Part shown: one piece after another, positions 1 through 8,372 of the stretch
Layout of the letters: each line of letters begins with the position of its first letter
Numbering within the stretch: the stretch's first letter is position 1
Assembly (NCBI GenBank): GCA_964459985.1
Contig: CAYWOS010000010.1
Coordinates: 1 to 64,000, forward strand
Origin: CAYWOS01 sp964459985
Lineage (GTDB): Bacteria; Bacillota; Clostridia; Christensenellales; Aristaeellaceae
Reading direction: 5' to 3'
Length of the DNA stretch: 64,000 nucleotides
Program-made: the position numbers and the translations under genes
The notes under the pieces: generated by a model
Databases searched by the model: none
Seen by the model: the letters and a program-made list of their open reading frames with translations, nothing else
Told to the model about the DNA's origin: nothing

Positions 1-253
1 TCCCGCTGCTGCCCGGGAGGGGGATCAAGGAAACCGTCGGATCGGACTTGTATTTCGCAAAGGTTTCGGGCGCGATCTGCGCCGCGCGCTCGGTGATAAA
101 GACGACCGGCACGCCCTCCGTGACAAGCGTGTGCACGGCGCGCGCCACCGCCGCCGGCGTTTCGGCGGGAATAACGCGCATCCCGACGGCGCGGAAGGCG
201 ATGACCGCGTCGCGCTCGCCGACGGCGCCCACGCCGCAAAGCTTTTCAGCCAT
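1..253 (-). CDS. ntpG: V-type ATP synthase subunit F (3'-truncated by window edge)
   Basis: This is the central-stalk regulatory subunit F of the V/A-type ATPase (NtpG in Enterococcus nomenclature). The ATG at 251-253 opens MAEKLCGVGAVGERDAVIAF, and the visible 84 residues include the Rossmann-like strand VPVVFITERAAQIAP typical of the family. The family is about 100-105 residues, so roughly 20 C-terminal residues lie outside the window. The start overlaps the 3' end of subunit C by 8 bases, which indicates translational coupling. Subunits A, B and D are expected beyond the edge but are not seen. Confidence 0.88.
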   Translation of the reverse strand, partial: MAEKLCGVGAVGERDAVIAFRAVGMRVIPAETPAAVARAVHTLVTEGVPVVFITERAAQIAPETFAKYKSDPTVSLIPLPGSSG

Positions 254-1220
254 ACAACTCACGCAGCCTTTCGCGGATCACGTCGTTCGCAAAGCCGTTG
301 ACCTTGCCCGCCATGATCAGTCGCACCGCCGCCGCCTCGCGCTCGCGCAGGAGCAGATAGCCGATGATGCGCTCGACCTTGTCCATATCGCGCTTGTACG
401 CGGTATACACGGACAAAAGGTAGTCGTCCATCAGCTTTTCAAGCTGCGAAAGCTTGCCCGCGTCCATTTGCGCGGCGATGGCGGCGTGATAAATCTTCGT
501 TCCGTACGAATTGACAAGCAGCGGCAGCTTTTCGGGCTTTTCGTACGCCTTGAGCCATTGGTTTGTCGGCACCGTGCCGCCCTCGATGAGCAGCGCCTTG
601 AGGAAGGCGGCGTTCCTGCCCATGTGCAGCGCGCGAAGCGCCATCACGAGGTTCAATATGTCCACGCGCGCCCTGAAATAGCGCTTCGCCGAATCGCTCC
701 CCTTGGGCAGCGTCTGAAAGATCAGGCGATAGAGCGCCTTGTCGAGCGTCACGTCGATATCCAGCGGATCGATCTTCACGGCGAGTCGCTTTTCAAGCGC
801 GTCGAGCGCGTCCTTGAGGACGGGGTGCAGTTTGTCATACTTGTGCTCGGCGACGGCGTGCGAAAGCGTGTCGACGGGATACGTCCCGCAGGGGGACATA
901 TCGCCCGCGCCGATCTCAAGGCTGCGCGCCTTGATCAGCATTTTCAGGTTGTTCACGTCGTAGCGGTACAGAAAGCAATCGAGCAGCTTTTCGTCGGTGG
1001 TCAGTTCGCGCGCGAGCGCGCACGCCCGCCGCACATGCTCGGCCGCCATTTTATCGTAGTCGTCGCTCTCCGCCCAGCCGATCTCGGCAAGCGTTTTGCG
1101 CGCCTCCTCCGCCGTCTGCGCCTGAAGCAAGCGCTCCAGTTTCTGCTGATCCAGCGCGTTTTTCCGGATCACGCTCAATCGGCCGAGCGCGTAATAGATG
1201 CTCCCCTGCGGCAAGCGCAA
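246..1220 (-). CDS. ntpC: V-type ATP synthase subunit C
   Basis: Subunit C (eukaryotic d homologue) is the funnel-shaped socket joining the central stalk to the membrane rotor ring. The product has 324 residues, near the usual 330-350, is largely helical and begins MRLPQGSIYYALGRLSVI, with the repeated VNNLKMLIKAR and VDILNLVMALRAL segments seen in this family. It sits between subunits E and F in the conserved order and overlaps the latter by 8 bases. The identification rests on sequence style plus strong operon context. Confidence 0.9.
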   Translation of the reverse strand: MRLPQGSIYYALGRLSVIRKNALDQQKLERLLQAQTAEEARKTLAEIGWAESDDYDKMAAEHVRRACALARELTTDEKLLDCFLYRYDVNNLKMLIKARSLEIGAGDMSPCGTYPVDTLSHAVAEHKYDKLHPVLKDALDALEKRLAVKIDPLDIDVTLDKALYRLIFQTLPKGSDSAKRYFRARVDILNLVMALRALHMGRNAAFLKALLIEGGTVPTNQWLKAYEKPEKLPLLVNSYGTKIYHAAIAAQMDAGKLSQLEKLMDDYLLSVYTAYKRDMDKVERIIGYLLLREREAAAVRLIMAGKVNGFANDVIRERLRELYG

Positions 1221-1238
1221 TCCCTCCCTTTCTGTCGG

Positions 1239-1826
1239 TCAGTCAAAGAGCGCCGCGGCGACCTCGCCCTCGAGCGCCAGACGCTGATCCGCGATCAGCG
1301 CGGCGAACGTGCAGTCCATCGACGCGCCGCCGCGAATCAGGCGGAAGCCGCGCCCGTCCGCCGCGTCGGCGGACAAAACGAGGGGCTTGTCGCCGCGCGC
1401 GGCGAGCGCCGCGTTCGCCTCGGCAAGGAAGGAATCGTCAAACCAGTCGGGATTGACGCGCCCGACGGACAGGCTTTCGCCGCCCCGGGCGGCGGAGAGC
1501 ATCTCGCCCATGAAGAAGGCGCGCGCTTCCCCGGCGGGCAGGGCGCACAGGATGTCCAGCGCCTCGCGGAACGCCTCGTCCATCACCTGCCGCTTGGCGG
1601 CGAGCGTCTCTTTCTTATCCTCGAGATCCTTCATGCGCTCCATGCGCCCGGCGGCCTCGGCGGCGTCCGATACGACGCGCTTTTCCATGTCGGCGCGCTG
1701 GGCGTCGAGCTTTTCGTGCGACAGGCGCGCGATTTCGTCGGCGCGCGCTCTCGCGTCGGCGAGCGTCTGCGCGGCGGCGGCGCGGGCGTCCGCGCCGATT
1801 TTTTCAAGGATGCCTTTTACGTCCAT
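1239..1826 (-). CDS. ntpE: V-type ATP synthase subunit E
   Basis: This is a peripheral-stalk subunit that pairs with the G/H subunit as a stator coiled coil. The 195 residues start with a long charged helix (MDVKGILEKIGADARAAAAQ), Ala/Arg/Asp/Glu rich over about residues 1-90. A compact C-terminal domain follows, ending in a hydrophobic Ala-rich strand typical of the subunit E head. It lies 10 bases downstream of subunit K and 18 bases upstream of subunit C, so it is part of the same transcript. Confidence 0.9.
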   Translation of the reverse strand: MDVKGILEKIGADARAAAAQTLADARARADEIARLSHEKLDAQRADMEKRVVSDAAEAAGRMERMKDLEDKKETLAAKRQVMDEAFREALDILCALPAGEARAFFMGEMLSAARGGESLSVGRVNPDWFDDSFLAEANAALAARGDKPLVLSADAADGRGFRLIRGGASMDCTFAALIADQRLALEGEVAAALFD

Positions 1827-1836
1827 TGCTTTTTCC

Positions 1837-2313
1837 TTACAGCTTGATCGAGTTGACCATCAGGAAGGAGGTGACGAGCGCAAAAATGGCGTAGGTTTCG
1901 ACCATGACCGCCATGATGATCGCTTTGCCCTGCATTTCGGGGCGCTGACCCGCCAGCAGCATGCCGGCCGACGCGACGCGCGCCTGCTTGATGGCGGAAT
2001 AGTAGCCGACCACGGCGATGGGCAGGCAGGCGACGATGTAGAACAAGCCCTGTTCGAGGGAAACGGGCTTCATCGCGCCGGGCGTCATCGCGTTGGTGGA
2101 AATCAAAACCCAGACGCCGATCAGCAGGCCGTAGATGCCCTGCGTGGCGGGAAGCAGCTGGAGCACGAGCAGTTTGCCCGATACGTCGGGGTTTTCGGCG
2201 GATACGCCGGTCGCCGTTTCGCCGGCGAGGCCGACGCCGCGGCTCGAGCCGATGCCCGAGAAGATGACGGCGACCGCCGCGCCGAGCAGTGCGAGAATTT
2301 GTCCGATACTCAT
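1837..2313 (-). CDS. ntpK: V-type ATP synthase subunit K (rotor proteolipid)
   Basis: This is the rotor-ring proteolipid: 158 residues, four membrane helices, a fused double hairpin. Compared from memory with Enterococcus hirae NtpK, all Na+ ligands are present: L54, T57 and Q58 in LQLLPATQG, Q110 in AIKQARVASAG, and the carboxylate E139 in VMVETYAIFA. Q110 and E139 even keep the same residue numbers. The pump is therefore predicted to move Na+, although the direction (synthesis or hydrolysis) cannot be told. The start has a clear GAGGAGG-type ribosome site just upstream. Confidence 0.93.
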   Translation of the reverse strand: MSIGQILALLGAAVAVIFSGIGSSRGVGLAGETATGVSAENPDVSGKLLVLQLLPATQGIYGLLIGVWVLISTNAMTPGAMKPVSLEQGLFYIVACLPIAVVGYYSAIKQARVASAGMLLAGQRPEMQGKAIIMAVMVETYAIFALVTSFLMVNSIKL

Positions 2314-2359
2314 GTGATTTCCTCCTCGTGATGATGAATCATGTCATATTATGAAGCGA

Positions 2360-4285
2360 TCACGTTTCGCCTTGCGGCGTGCGGATGCTTACATACCTTG
2401 TTTTGCGCGAGAGCGGCTTGAACGCCTTGCCGCCCTCCTCGTAGAACTTGCCGAAGAATTCGACATACTGCAGGCGGCAGGCGTGGACGTACGCGCCCAG
2501 CGCGTTGATGCCAAGATTGAAGCCGTGGCAGAACACGAACAGCACGACGGCGAAGACCTTGCCGATGATGCCGCCGCCCCAGATCATGCCGATCAGCTGG
2601 TTGAACACCATGCCGATCACGCCGGTCGCCAGCCCCATGCCGAACAGGCGCAGATAGCTCAAAAGATCGCTCAGCCAGCTCGATATGCCGTACAGCGCGC
2701 TCAAGCCGCCGATCAGCCGCTTGAGCGGGTTCTTGCGGTCGCGCGCCGCCATGAGCAGGATGATGAGCGCGCCGGCCAGCGCGGTATACTGCCCGATCAT
2801 CGCCGTGCCGGGCAGGAACATCAGCCCCAGACCGCACAGCACCATGATCCAGCTGAACTGATCCCAGATCGCCGCGAGCGGGTCGCCGCGCTTGATGTTC
2901 ATGTGCGCAGCCACGCCTAGCCCGGCGAACAGATGAATCGCGCCCATGCCGATGCAGATGCCCATGACGAGCAGGGGTTCGCCGACCGAATCCAGCAGCC
3001 ACAGGCGCCTGGGCAGCCAGTTAAAGCCGAAGATTGTGTTGTACACAAGCCCCCACACGATGGTCGCCAGTCCGCCCATGAACAGCACCCACAGCAGCTT
3101 GGCGTTTTCTCTTTTAATGCCCTTTTTCCGGATGAACAGGGGGATGGCGAGCGCCATGATCAGCCCGTAACCGGCGTCCGAAAGCATCATGCCGAACAGG
3201 CAGGCGTAAAAGGGCGCCATGACCGCCGTGGGATCGATGCCGCGATAGGCGGGCAGCGAATAGCCCTCGACGATGTTTTCATACGGCGACGCCAGCCTGC
3301 CGTTTTGCAGGCGGACGGGCGGCTCCTCCTCGGGAAGCGGATCGGATAATTCGAGCGCGGCGGCGGGCGAGATTTTGGCGATCTTTTCCGCCACGCGGTC
3401 GGCGATCTCGGCAGGCGTCCAGCCGCGCAGCAGGAACACGCTTTCGGTTTGCGCGACGCGCGCGGACGCCTCGGCGCGCTCCAGATCCATCTGGCGCAGA
3501 TCGATCAGAATTTTGATATCGCGGATATCGCCCGCCATGGCGGCGGTATCGCTTTCGATCTGCCCGCGCTCGGCGGCGATCGCGTCGGCTTCGCCGTTCA
3601 GGAAAGCAAGATATTCCGCCGGCGTTTTGTCGCCGAGCGCCTCGAAATTCTCGCGCTCGAAGCCTGCGTCGTCCAGCGCGGCGAGCGCCTCTTTTTCGCA
3701 TTCGGCGTGCGCGGCGACCACCACGAGCGCCGTTTCGCGCTCGGCGGAAACGACCTGCGCGGTCGCGGCGAGCGGGCGCAGCGCGTCTTCCAGCGCGGGC
3801 AGCGCGCGCGCGGGCACCGCGCCGGCGCAATAGCGCATGTCCCGCGTGGGCATGAGCGCAGCGCGCGCCGCGTCGAATTTCGCCCACGGCTCGTACTGCG
3901 CGCGCGCCGCTTTCACGCGCGTTTCGGCGCTTTTGAGTTCGCCCAGACGGCGCTCGAAGTATTCGAGCTTCGATACGAGCGCGCCGATCTCCCCGGCGCG
4001 CGCGGCGGCGGCGTCGGCGGCCGATTCCTCGATCTCGGGCATAACGCCGAAGGAAATCTTGTCGTCGGTATCGTATTTGCCCAGCCGTCCCAGCGCCCAT
4101 TTCAGGCGCTTGACTTCCTCGCCGATCTCAAAGACGTCGCGCGAGGCTTCGGCGACATATTCCCTGACCTCGTCGGCGGGCGTTTCGATCTCGACCGCGC
4201 CCATGCGCTGCAGCGCCTTCATCAGCTTCTCGCGGTCCGATACGGGCGCGAGCAGCGTCAGGCGCTTCATTTTAACGATCGCCAT
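2360..4285 (-). CDS. ntpI: V-type ATP synthase subunit I (stator membrane subunit a)
   Basis: This is the large stator subunit that forms the ion half-channels against the K ring. It has 641 residues: a soluble, coiled-coil-rich half (about 1-330) followed by seven or eight membrane helices, with FYACLFGMMLSDAGYGLIMA and LSYLRLFGMGLATGVIGMVF characteristic of the family. The arginine in YLRLFG is the conserved rotor-facing residue. Its start overlaps the end of the G/H subunit by 14 bases and subunit K follows after about 46 bases. Confidence 0.94.
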   Translation of the reverse strand: MAIVKMKRLTLLAPVSDREKLMKALQRMGAVEIETPADEVREYVAEASRDVFEIGEEVKRLKWALGRLGKYDTDDKISFGVMPEIEESAADAAAARAGEIGALVSKLEYFERRLGELKSAETRVKAARAQYEPWAKFDAARAALMPTRDMRYCAGAVPARALPALEDALRPLAATAQVVSAERETALVVVAAHAECEKEALAALDDAGFERENFEALGDKTPAEYLAFLNGEADAIAAERGQIESDTAAMAGDIRDIKILIDLRQMDLERAEASARVAQTESVFLLRGWTPAEIADRVAEKIAKISPAAALELSDPLPEEEPPVRLQNGRLASPYENIVEGYSLPAYRGIDPTAVMAPFYACLFGMMLSDAGYGLIMALAIPLFIRKKGIKRENAKLLWVLFMGGLATIVWGLVYNTIFGFNWLPRRLWLLDSVGEPLLVMGICIGMGAIHLFAGLGVAAHMNIKRGDPLAAIWDQFSWIMVLCGLGLMFLPGTAMIGQYTALAGALIILLMAARDRKNPLKRLIGGLSALYGISSWLSDLLSYLRLFGMGLATGVIGMVFNQLIGMIWGGGIIGKVFAVVLFVFCHGFNLGINALGAYVHACRLQYVEFFGKFYEEGGKAFKPLSRKTRYVSIRTPQGET

Positions 4286-4595
4286 GTTTCACGACCCTCT
4301 CCGCCGCCAGACGCGCCGCGTGAGGAACGCGCCGCCGCGCCGCGTCGCGCAGCGCGTTCAGCGCCTCGCGCTTTTCGCCCGAGCGCGCGTCGAGCGTCCG
4401 CTCGATTTCCGCGCGCCTTTCGGCCATGCGCGTCTGATAGTCCGCGCGGATGTCGGCGGCGGCGCGGCGTTCGTTCTCGAGCGTCGCTTCCTCGACCGAT
4501 TTGATGATCTCGCGCCCCTGCGCGGCGGCTTCCTGCCGGATCTTCTCCGCCGCTTCCTCCGCGCGCCTGATCTCCTCGAGCCACTCCACAGCCAT
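4272..4595 (-). CDS. ntpF: V-type ATPase small stator subunit (G/H-like)
   Basis: This is the partner of subunit E in the peripheral stalk. The ATG at 4593-4595 was chosen because TCCGGAGGT lies just upstream and the product then starts MAVEWLEEIRRAEEAAEKIR, an AhaH/NtpF-like start. A longer frame to 4694 would run through the upp stop region. The 107 residues are one continuous Ala/Glu/Arg-rich helix. The gene starts 19 bases after the upp stop with no terminator between, so it is probably transcribed from the upp promoter. Confidence 0.83.
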   Translation of the reverse strand: MAVEWLEEIRRAEEAAEKIRQEAAAQGREIIKSVEEATLENERRAAADIRADYQTRMAERRAEIERTLDARSGEKREALNALRDAARRRVPHAARLAAERVVKHGDR

Positions 4596-4614
4596 GCCAA
4601 TACCTCCGGACAGG

Positions 4615-5244
4615 TTATTTCGTGCCGAACAAACGATCGCCCGCGTCGCCCAGGCCCGGAATGATGTACCCGTGATCGTTGAGCTTTTCGTCAAGCGCCG
4701 AGACGTAGATATCGACGTCGGGATGCTCCTGCTGCACGCGCGCGATGCCCTCGGGCGCGGCGATCAGGTTGACCAGACGGATGTTGTGGCAGCCGCGCTT
4801 TTTGATGAAAGAAATCGCCGCCGACGCGCTGCCGCCCGTCGCCAGCATGGGATCGAGCACGATGAGCTCGCGGTGCACGGCGTCCTCGGGCAGTTTGCAG
4901 TAGTATTCGACCGGCTCGAGCGTCGCGGGATCACGGTACAGCCCGATATGGCCGACCTTGGCATTGGGGATGAGCTGCATAATGCCGTCCACCATGCCCA
5001 AGCCCGCGCGCAGGATGGGGATGATGCCGATGGGCTTGCCGGCGAGCATTTTCGCCTTGGTTTCGCAGATGGGCGTTTCCACGCTGACTTCCTCCGTCGG
5101 CAGATCGCGGGTGACCTCGTACACCATGAGCATGGAGATTTCGTCGAGCAGCTCGCGGAATTCCTTGCAGCCGGTGTTCTTGTCGCGCATAATGGTCAGC
5201 TTATGCTGAATCAAAGGATGATCGAAAACGTGCACCTTGCTCAT
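4615..5244 (-). CDS. upp: uracil phosphoribosyltransferase
   Basis: Upp salvages uracil: uracil plus PRPP gives UMP. The 209-residue product is exactly the usual length. It carries the PRPP loop LDPMLATGGSA and the uracil-binding C-terminal GYIIPGLGDAGDRLFGTK. Two adjacent ATG codons (5245-5247 and 5242-5244) follow AAAGGAGAT; the second gives the standard MSKVHVFDHPLIQHK start with 8-base spacing and is preferred. In many Firmicutes upp stands next to the F-type atp operon; here it heads a V-type operon. Confidence 0.95.
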   Translation of the reverse strand: MSKVHVFDHPLIQHKLTIMRDKNTGCKEFRELLDEISMLMVYEVTRDLPTEEVSVETPICETKAKMLAGKPIGIIPILRAGLGMVDGIMQLIPNAKVGHIGLYRDPATLEPVEYYCKLPEDAVHRELIVLDPMLATGGSASAAISFIKKRGCHNIRLVNLIAAPEGIARVQQEHPDVDIYVSALDEKLNDHGYIIPGLGDAGDRLFGTK

Positions 5245-5293
5245 CATGGTATCTCCTTTTGTGTTTTTCCGGATGGAAACCTTCCAATTAATA

Positions 5294-5322
5294 AGTATAG
5301 CATATCCGAATTGCCGATGCAA
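5294..5322 (-). promoter_or_regulatory. sigma-A promoter of upp-ntp operon
   Basis: TTGCAT (5317-5322) and TATACT (5294-5299) on the minus strand are separated by 17 bases, about 50 bases before the upp start. No terminator is visible between upp and the ATPase genes, so this may drive both. Confidence 0.75.
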
Positions 5323-5401
5323 GGGATATGACGCGACCATTTATGACAAACCGGCGTGTCCGCCGCGGCGCGGGCGCGCGGCGAAATGCAATAAAAAAAC
5401 T

Positions 5402-5429
5402 TTGCTTTCCCGGCAACTTATGATATCAT
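5402..5429 (+). promoter_or_regulatory. sigma-A promoter of the SSF symporter gene
   Basis: TTGCTT (5402-5407) and TATCAT (5424-5429) are separated by 16 bases, about 45 bases upstream of the symporter start and divergent from the upp promoter. Confidence 0.6.
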
Positions 5430-5474
5430 CGTCTTTGTAGAGCCGTCCCCCGGACGGCGGTAGGATGGAAGGAT

Positions 5475-6980
5475 GTGTTCCCCGTGAAGTTTATCGTGCT
5501 GGTGATCTATGCCGTCATGATGATCGTCATCATTACGCTGACGGCGAAAAAGAAGCTATCTCTCAACGAATTTTTGCTGGGCGGCAGGAACGTCGGCGCG
5601 TGGATGAGCGCCCTTTCCTACGGCGCCAGCTATTTTTCTGCCGTGATCATCGTGGGCTACGCCGGCAGCATGGGCTGGAAGTTCGGCGTCGCGGCGGCGT
5701 GGGCGGGCATCGGCAACGCGCTGATCGGCAGCCTGCTCGCGTGGTCGCTGCTGGCGCGCCCCGTCCGGCGCATGGGCGAAAAGCTCAACGCGTCGACCAT
5801 CCCGAGCTTCTTTGAAAAGCGCTTTTCCTCGCGCCCGATGAAGCTCGTCTCCTCGCTGATCATCTTTGTGTTCCTGATCCCCTACTCGGCGTCGGTCTAC
5901 AAGGGGCTGGGCACGATGTTCCGCATGGCGCTGGGGATCGACTATACGTGGTGCGTCGTCGGCATCGCGGCGCTCGCGGCGGTGTATCTGTTCGCGGGCG
6001 GCTACAAGGCGACGGCGATCACCGATTTCATTCAGGGCATCATCATGCTGGGCGGCACGACGCTGATCATCGTCTATATCATCCGCGCGGCGGGCGGGCT
6101 GAAGGACGGCGTGGCGGCGCTCAACGAAATCGGCGGTCTGGGCAGCATGGCGATCACAAAGGACAACGCCGCGCCGCTTTTATCCAACGTGCTGCTCACC
6201 TCGATGGGCGTATTGGGGCTGCCGCAGATGCTGCATAAGTTTTTCGCCATCAAGGACGTATCCTCGGTCAAGCGCGCCACGGTGATTTCCACGGCGTTCG
6301 CGCTCGTCATCGCGGGCGGCATTTACTTCGCGGGCGGTTTCGGGCGCGTGATTCTGGGCAAGATTCCGAACGCCGCCTTCGGCACGGCGGCGGCCGCCGT
6401 CGAAAACGGCGCGATGGCGCTGGACGATATCATCCCGACCATCCTGACCGACAAGACGGTCGTTGGCATTCCCGACGCCCTGCAGGGCGTGTTCATCGTG
6501 CTTTTGCTCTCGGCGAGCATATCGACGCTGACCTCGCTCGTGCTGGCGTGCTCCTCGGTGTTGTCCATCGATCTGATCGGCGCGCTGCGCAAAAACCGCT
6601 CGCAGGAGGCGTCCACGCGCACCATGCGCCTTTTGTGCCTCCTGTTTGTCGCGCTGTCGCTGATCATTAATTTTCTCATGCAGAACACGCCCATCATGCA
6701 GCTCATGTCGCTCTCGTGGGGCACGGTGGCGGGCGCGTTTTTAGCGCCGTTCATGTACGGGCTGCTCTGGCGCGGCACGACGCGGACGGGCGCGTGGGCG
6801 GGCCTGATCGGCGGTTTCCTGATCGCGCTGGTTCCCCCGCTCGTTCTGGGCACGTCCGTCGCGGCGTATTCGGGCGTGGCGGCGATGCTCGCCGGGCTTG
6901 TCATTGTGCCCGTCGCAAGCAGGCTGACCAAATCCTCGCTGCCCGAGGCGGCGGTCGTCCGTCTGGCGTTTGACAAATAA
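5475..6980 (+). CDS. sodium:solute symporter (SSF family)
   Basis: This is an inner-membrane Na+-coupled secondary transporter of the SSF (PutP/PanF-like) family, 501 residues, with about 13 hydrophobic segments and family-like runs such as FLLGGRNVGAWMSALSYGAS (with YFSA following) and DFIQGIIMLGGTTLI. The substrate cannot be read from the sequence. The start is uncertain: GTG at 5475 has AGGA nine bases upstream, but GTG at 5484 (MKFIVLVIYAV) is better spaced from GGAAGG and may be the real one. Na+ coupling would fit the Na+-type ATPase next door. Confidence 0.88.
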   Translation: MFPVKFIVLVIYAVMMIVIITLTAKKKLSLNEFLLGGRNVGAWMSALSYGASYFSAVIIVGYAGSMGWKFGVAAAWAGIGNALIGSLLAWSLLARPVRRMGEKLNASTIPSFFEKRFSSRPMKLVSSLIIFVFLIPYSASVYKGLGTMFRMALGIDYTWCVVGIAALAAVYLFAGGYKATAITDFIQGIIMLGGTTLIIVYIIRAAGGLKDGVAALNEIGGLGSMAITKDNAAPLLSNVLLTSMGVLGLPQMLHKFFAIKDVSSVKRATVISTAFALVIAGGIYFAGGFGRVILGKIPNAAFGTAAAAVENGAMALDDIIPTILTDKTVVGIPDALQGVFIVLLLSASISTLTSLVLACSSVLSIDLIGALRKNRSQEASTRTMRLLCLLFVALSLIINFLMQNTPIMQLMSLSWGTVAGAFLAPFMYGLLWRGTTRTGAWAGLIGGFLIALVPPLVLGTSVAAYSGVAAMLAGLVIVPVASRLTKSSLPEAAVVRLAFDK

Positions 6981-6998
6981 CCGCGTTTCCTGTACAAT
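6970..6998 (+). promoter_or_regulatory. sigma-A promoter of rubrerythrin, inside the symporter 3' end
   Basis: TTGACA (6970-6975) overlaps the last codons of the symporter; TACAAT lies 17 bases on at 6993-6998. This leaves a leader of about 90 bases before the rubrerythrin start that contains GC-rich inverted segments but no recognised riboswitch. Confidence 0.8.
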
Positions 6999-7097
6999 AA
7001 AGAAAATCACGCGCGCGCGTTTCACGGACGGGATAAAGGGGTATGCTCCATCCGTACGGAAACGTGCGTCAATAGGATGTAAATGGAGGAGATACAC

Positions 7098-7631
7098 ATG
7101 GATCTGAAAGGCAGCAAAACCGAGCTGAATCTCCGCACCGCGTTCTCGGGCGAGTCGCAGGCGCGCAACAAGTACAACTATTTCGCCTCGAAGGCGCGCA
7201 AGGACGGCTACGAGCAGATCGCCAATCTGTTCGACGAAACCGCCGCCAATGAAAAAGAACACGCAAAAATCTGGTTCAAGCTGCTGGGCGGGTTGAGCGA
7301 CACGCTGACCAACCTCCATTCCGCCGCAGACGGCGAAAATTTCGAGTGGACGGACATGTACGCCAAGTTCGCCGTCGAAGCGCGCGAGGAAGGCTTTGAC
7401 AAGATCGCCGATCTGTTCGAGGGCGTCGCCAAGATCGAAAAGGAGCACGAGGAGCGCTACCTGAAACTGATCGCCAACATCGAGGGTGGGCTGGTGTTCT
7501 CGCGCGACGAGGATAAAATCTGGCAGTGCGGCAACTGCGGCCACATCGTCGTGGGCAAACAGGCGCCCGACGTCTGCCCCGTCTGCGCGCATCCCAAGGC
7601 GTTCTTCCAGATCAAGGCGGAGAACTATTAA
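7098..7631 (+). CDS. rbr: rubrerythrin
   Basis: This is a peroxide-scavenging diiron protein of anaerobes. The 177 residues contain an N-terminal ferritin-like four-helix domain with the paired Glu/His ligands (FSGESQARNKY, NEKEHAKIW, KIEKEHEERY). A C-terminal rubredoxin domain carries CxxC pairs at C144/C147 and C160/C163. The start at 7098 follows GGAGGAG; an in-frame ATG at 7083 lies before this ribosome site and is rejected. It is monocistronic, between its own promoter and a strong terminator, and indicates an obligately or mostly anaerobic host. Confidence 0.96.
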   Translation: MDLKGSKTELNLRTAFSGESQARNKYNYFASKARKDGYEQIANLFDETAANEKEHAKIWFKLLGGLSDTLTNLHSAADGENFEWTDMYAKFAVEAREEGFDKIADLFEGVAKIEKEHEERYLKLIANIEGGLVFSRDEDKIWQCGNCGHIVVGKQAPDVCPVCAHPKAFFQIKAENY

Positions 7632-7655
7632 ACGCCCATTTCCCCTGTTATGAGA

Positions 7656-7690
7656 AAAAGAGCCGAAGGCGACATGCCTTCGGCTCTTTT
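7656..7690. terminator. bidirectional Rho-independent terminator
   Basis: A perfect 15-bp stem, AAAAGAGCCGAAGGC with a 5-base loop GACAT and its complement, ends in TTTT on the plus strand and equally on the minus strand. It closes rubrerythrin (plus) and the SSB-like gene (minus). Confidence 0.93.
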
Positions 7691-7709
7691 CATGCCTGTT
7701 CGCAAGGCG

Positions 7710-8372
7710 TTACTGGTAGATGATCGCCTGTCGCGGCTCGGCGGACAGGGCGTTTTCGATCTCCGACACGCGGGACAGGCGACTGAGCGACACCTCGTAC
7801 GCCACGCGCGTGACCAGACTGCCGTCGGGCATTTGTTTTTGGTATTCGCGGCTCTGGAAGCGCCCCTGCACCTGCAATTTTTCGCCCACGGCCAGACGCG
7901 CCGCATAGCGCGCCGTGCGCCCCCACGCGATGCACGGGATATAGTCCGATTTGCCGAAGGCGCGGTTCACGGCAAACATGAGATCGCAGATCTCCCGGCC
8001 GAAAGGCGTCGTGCGGAAGGCGGGCGGCTTGCACAGCGCGCCGGTCAGCGCGACGGAATTGGCGTTTTCCTGATCGTCGGGCGCGAGCAGCTGCTGCGCG
8101 AACGCCGTGAGCAGCAGCCTGCCCGCGCCGCCCACCAGCTTGTTGTACGACCGCAATTGTCCCGTGATCATGAGCCGCGTGTCCACGGTGATCTGATCGT
8201 TCATCAGCCTTTCGCTCAACGTGACGGGCAGTTGATCGCTCGCGCCCGAGAGTCTGGGCACGCGCAGCATAAGCGTAAAGAATCGTTCGCCGAACACCTC
8301 GTGATCGAACTCCGGCTCGGTCTCGATCGCGCCGCATAAGGACAGCCTGTTCTGATACCCTTCCATGTTCAT
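7710..8372 (-). CDS. single-stranded DNA-binding family protein with two OB folds
   Basis: The 220-residue protein has two SSB/PriB-like halves: NRLSLCGAIETEPEFDHEVF at about residues 7-90, and NSVALTGALCKPPAF through VGEKLQVQGRFQSREY at about 107-190. The second half has the strand pattern of a bacterial SSB OB fold (DLMFAVNR, DYIPCIAWGRTARYA). The acidic SSB C-terminal tip is absent. The ATG at 8370-8372 follows GGGAGGT and overlaps the deacetylase stop (ATGA), so the two are translationally coupled. Role not known; it is not expected to be the main replicative SSB. Confidence 0.75.
   Translation of the reverse strand: MNMEGYQNRLSLCGAIETEPEFDHEVFGERFFTLMLRVPRLSGASDQLPVTLSERLMNDQITVDTRLMITGQLRSYNKLVGGAGRLLLTAFAQQLLAPDDQENANSVALTGALCKPPAFRTTPFGREICDLMFAVNRAFGKSDYIPCIAWGRTARYAARLAVGEKLQVQGRFQSREYQKQMPDGSLVTRVAYEVSLSRLSRVSEIENALSAEPRQAIIYQ

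Noticed and set aside
48..1847. 599-residue plus-strand open frame over the ATPase genes
   Set aside because: Antisense shadow of subunits F, C and E; Arg/His-rich, no ribosome site, and the minus-strand genes are clear family members. The same holds for other long antisense frames in this GC-rich window.
7083..7097. ATG 7083 as the rubrerythrin start
   Set aside because: It lies before the GGAGGAG ribosome site; ATG 7098 is properly spaced and matches the family.
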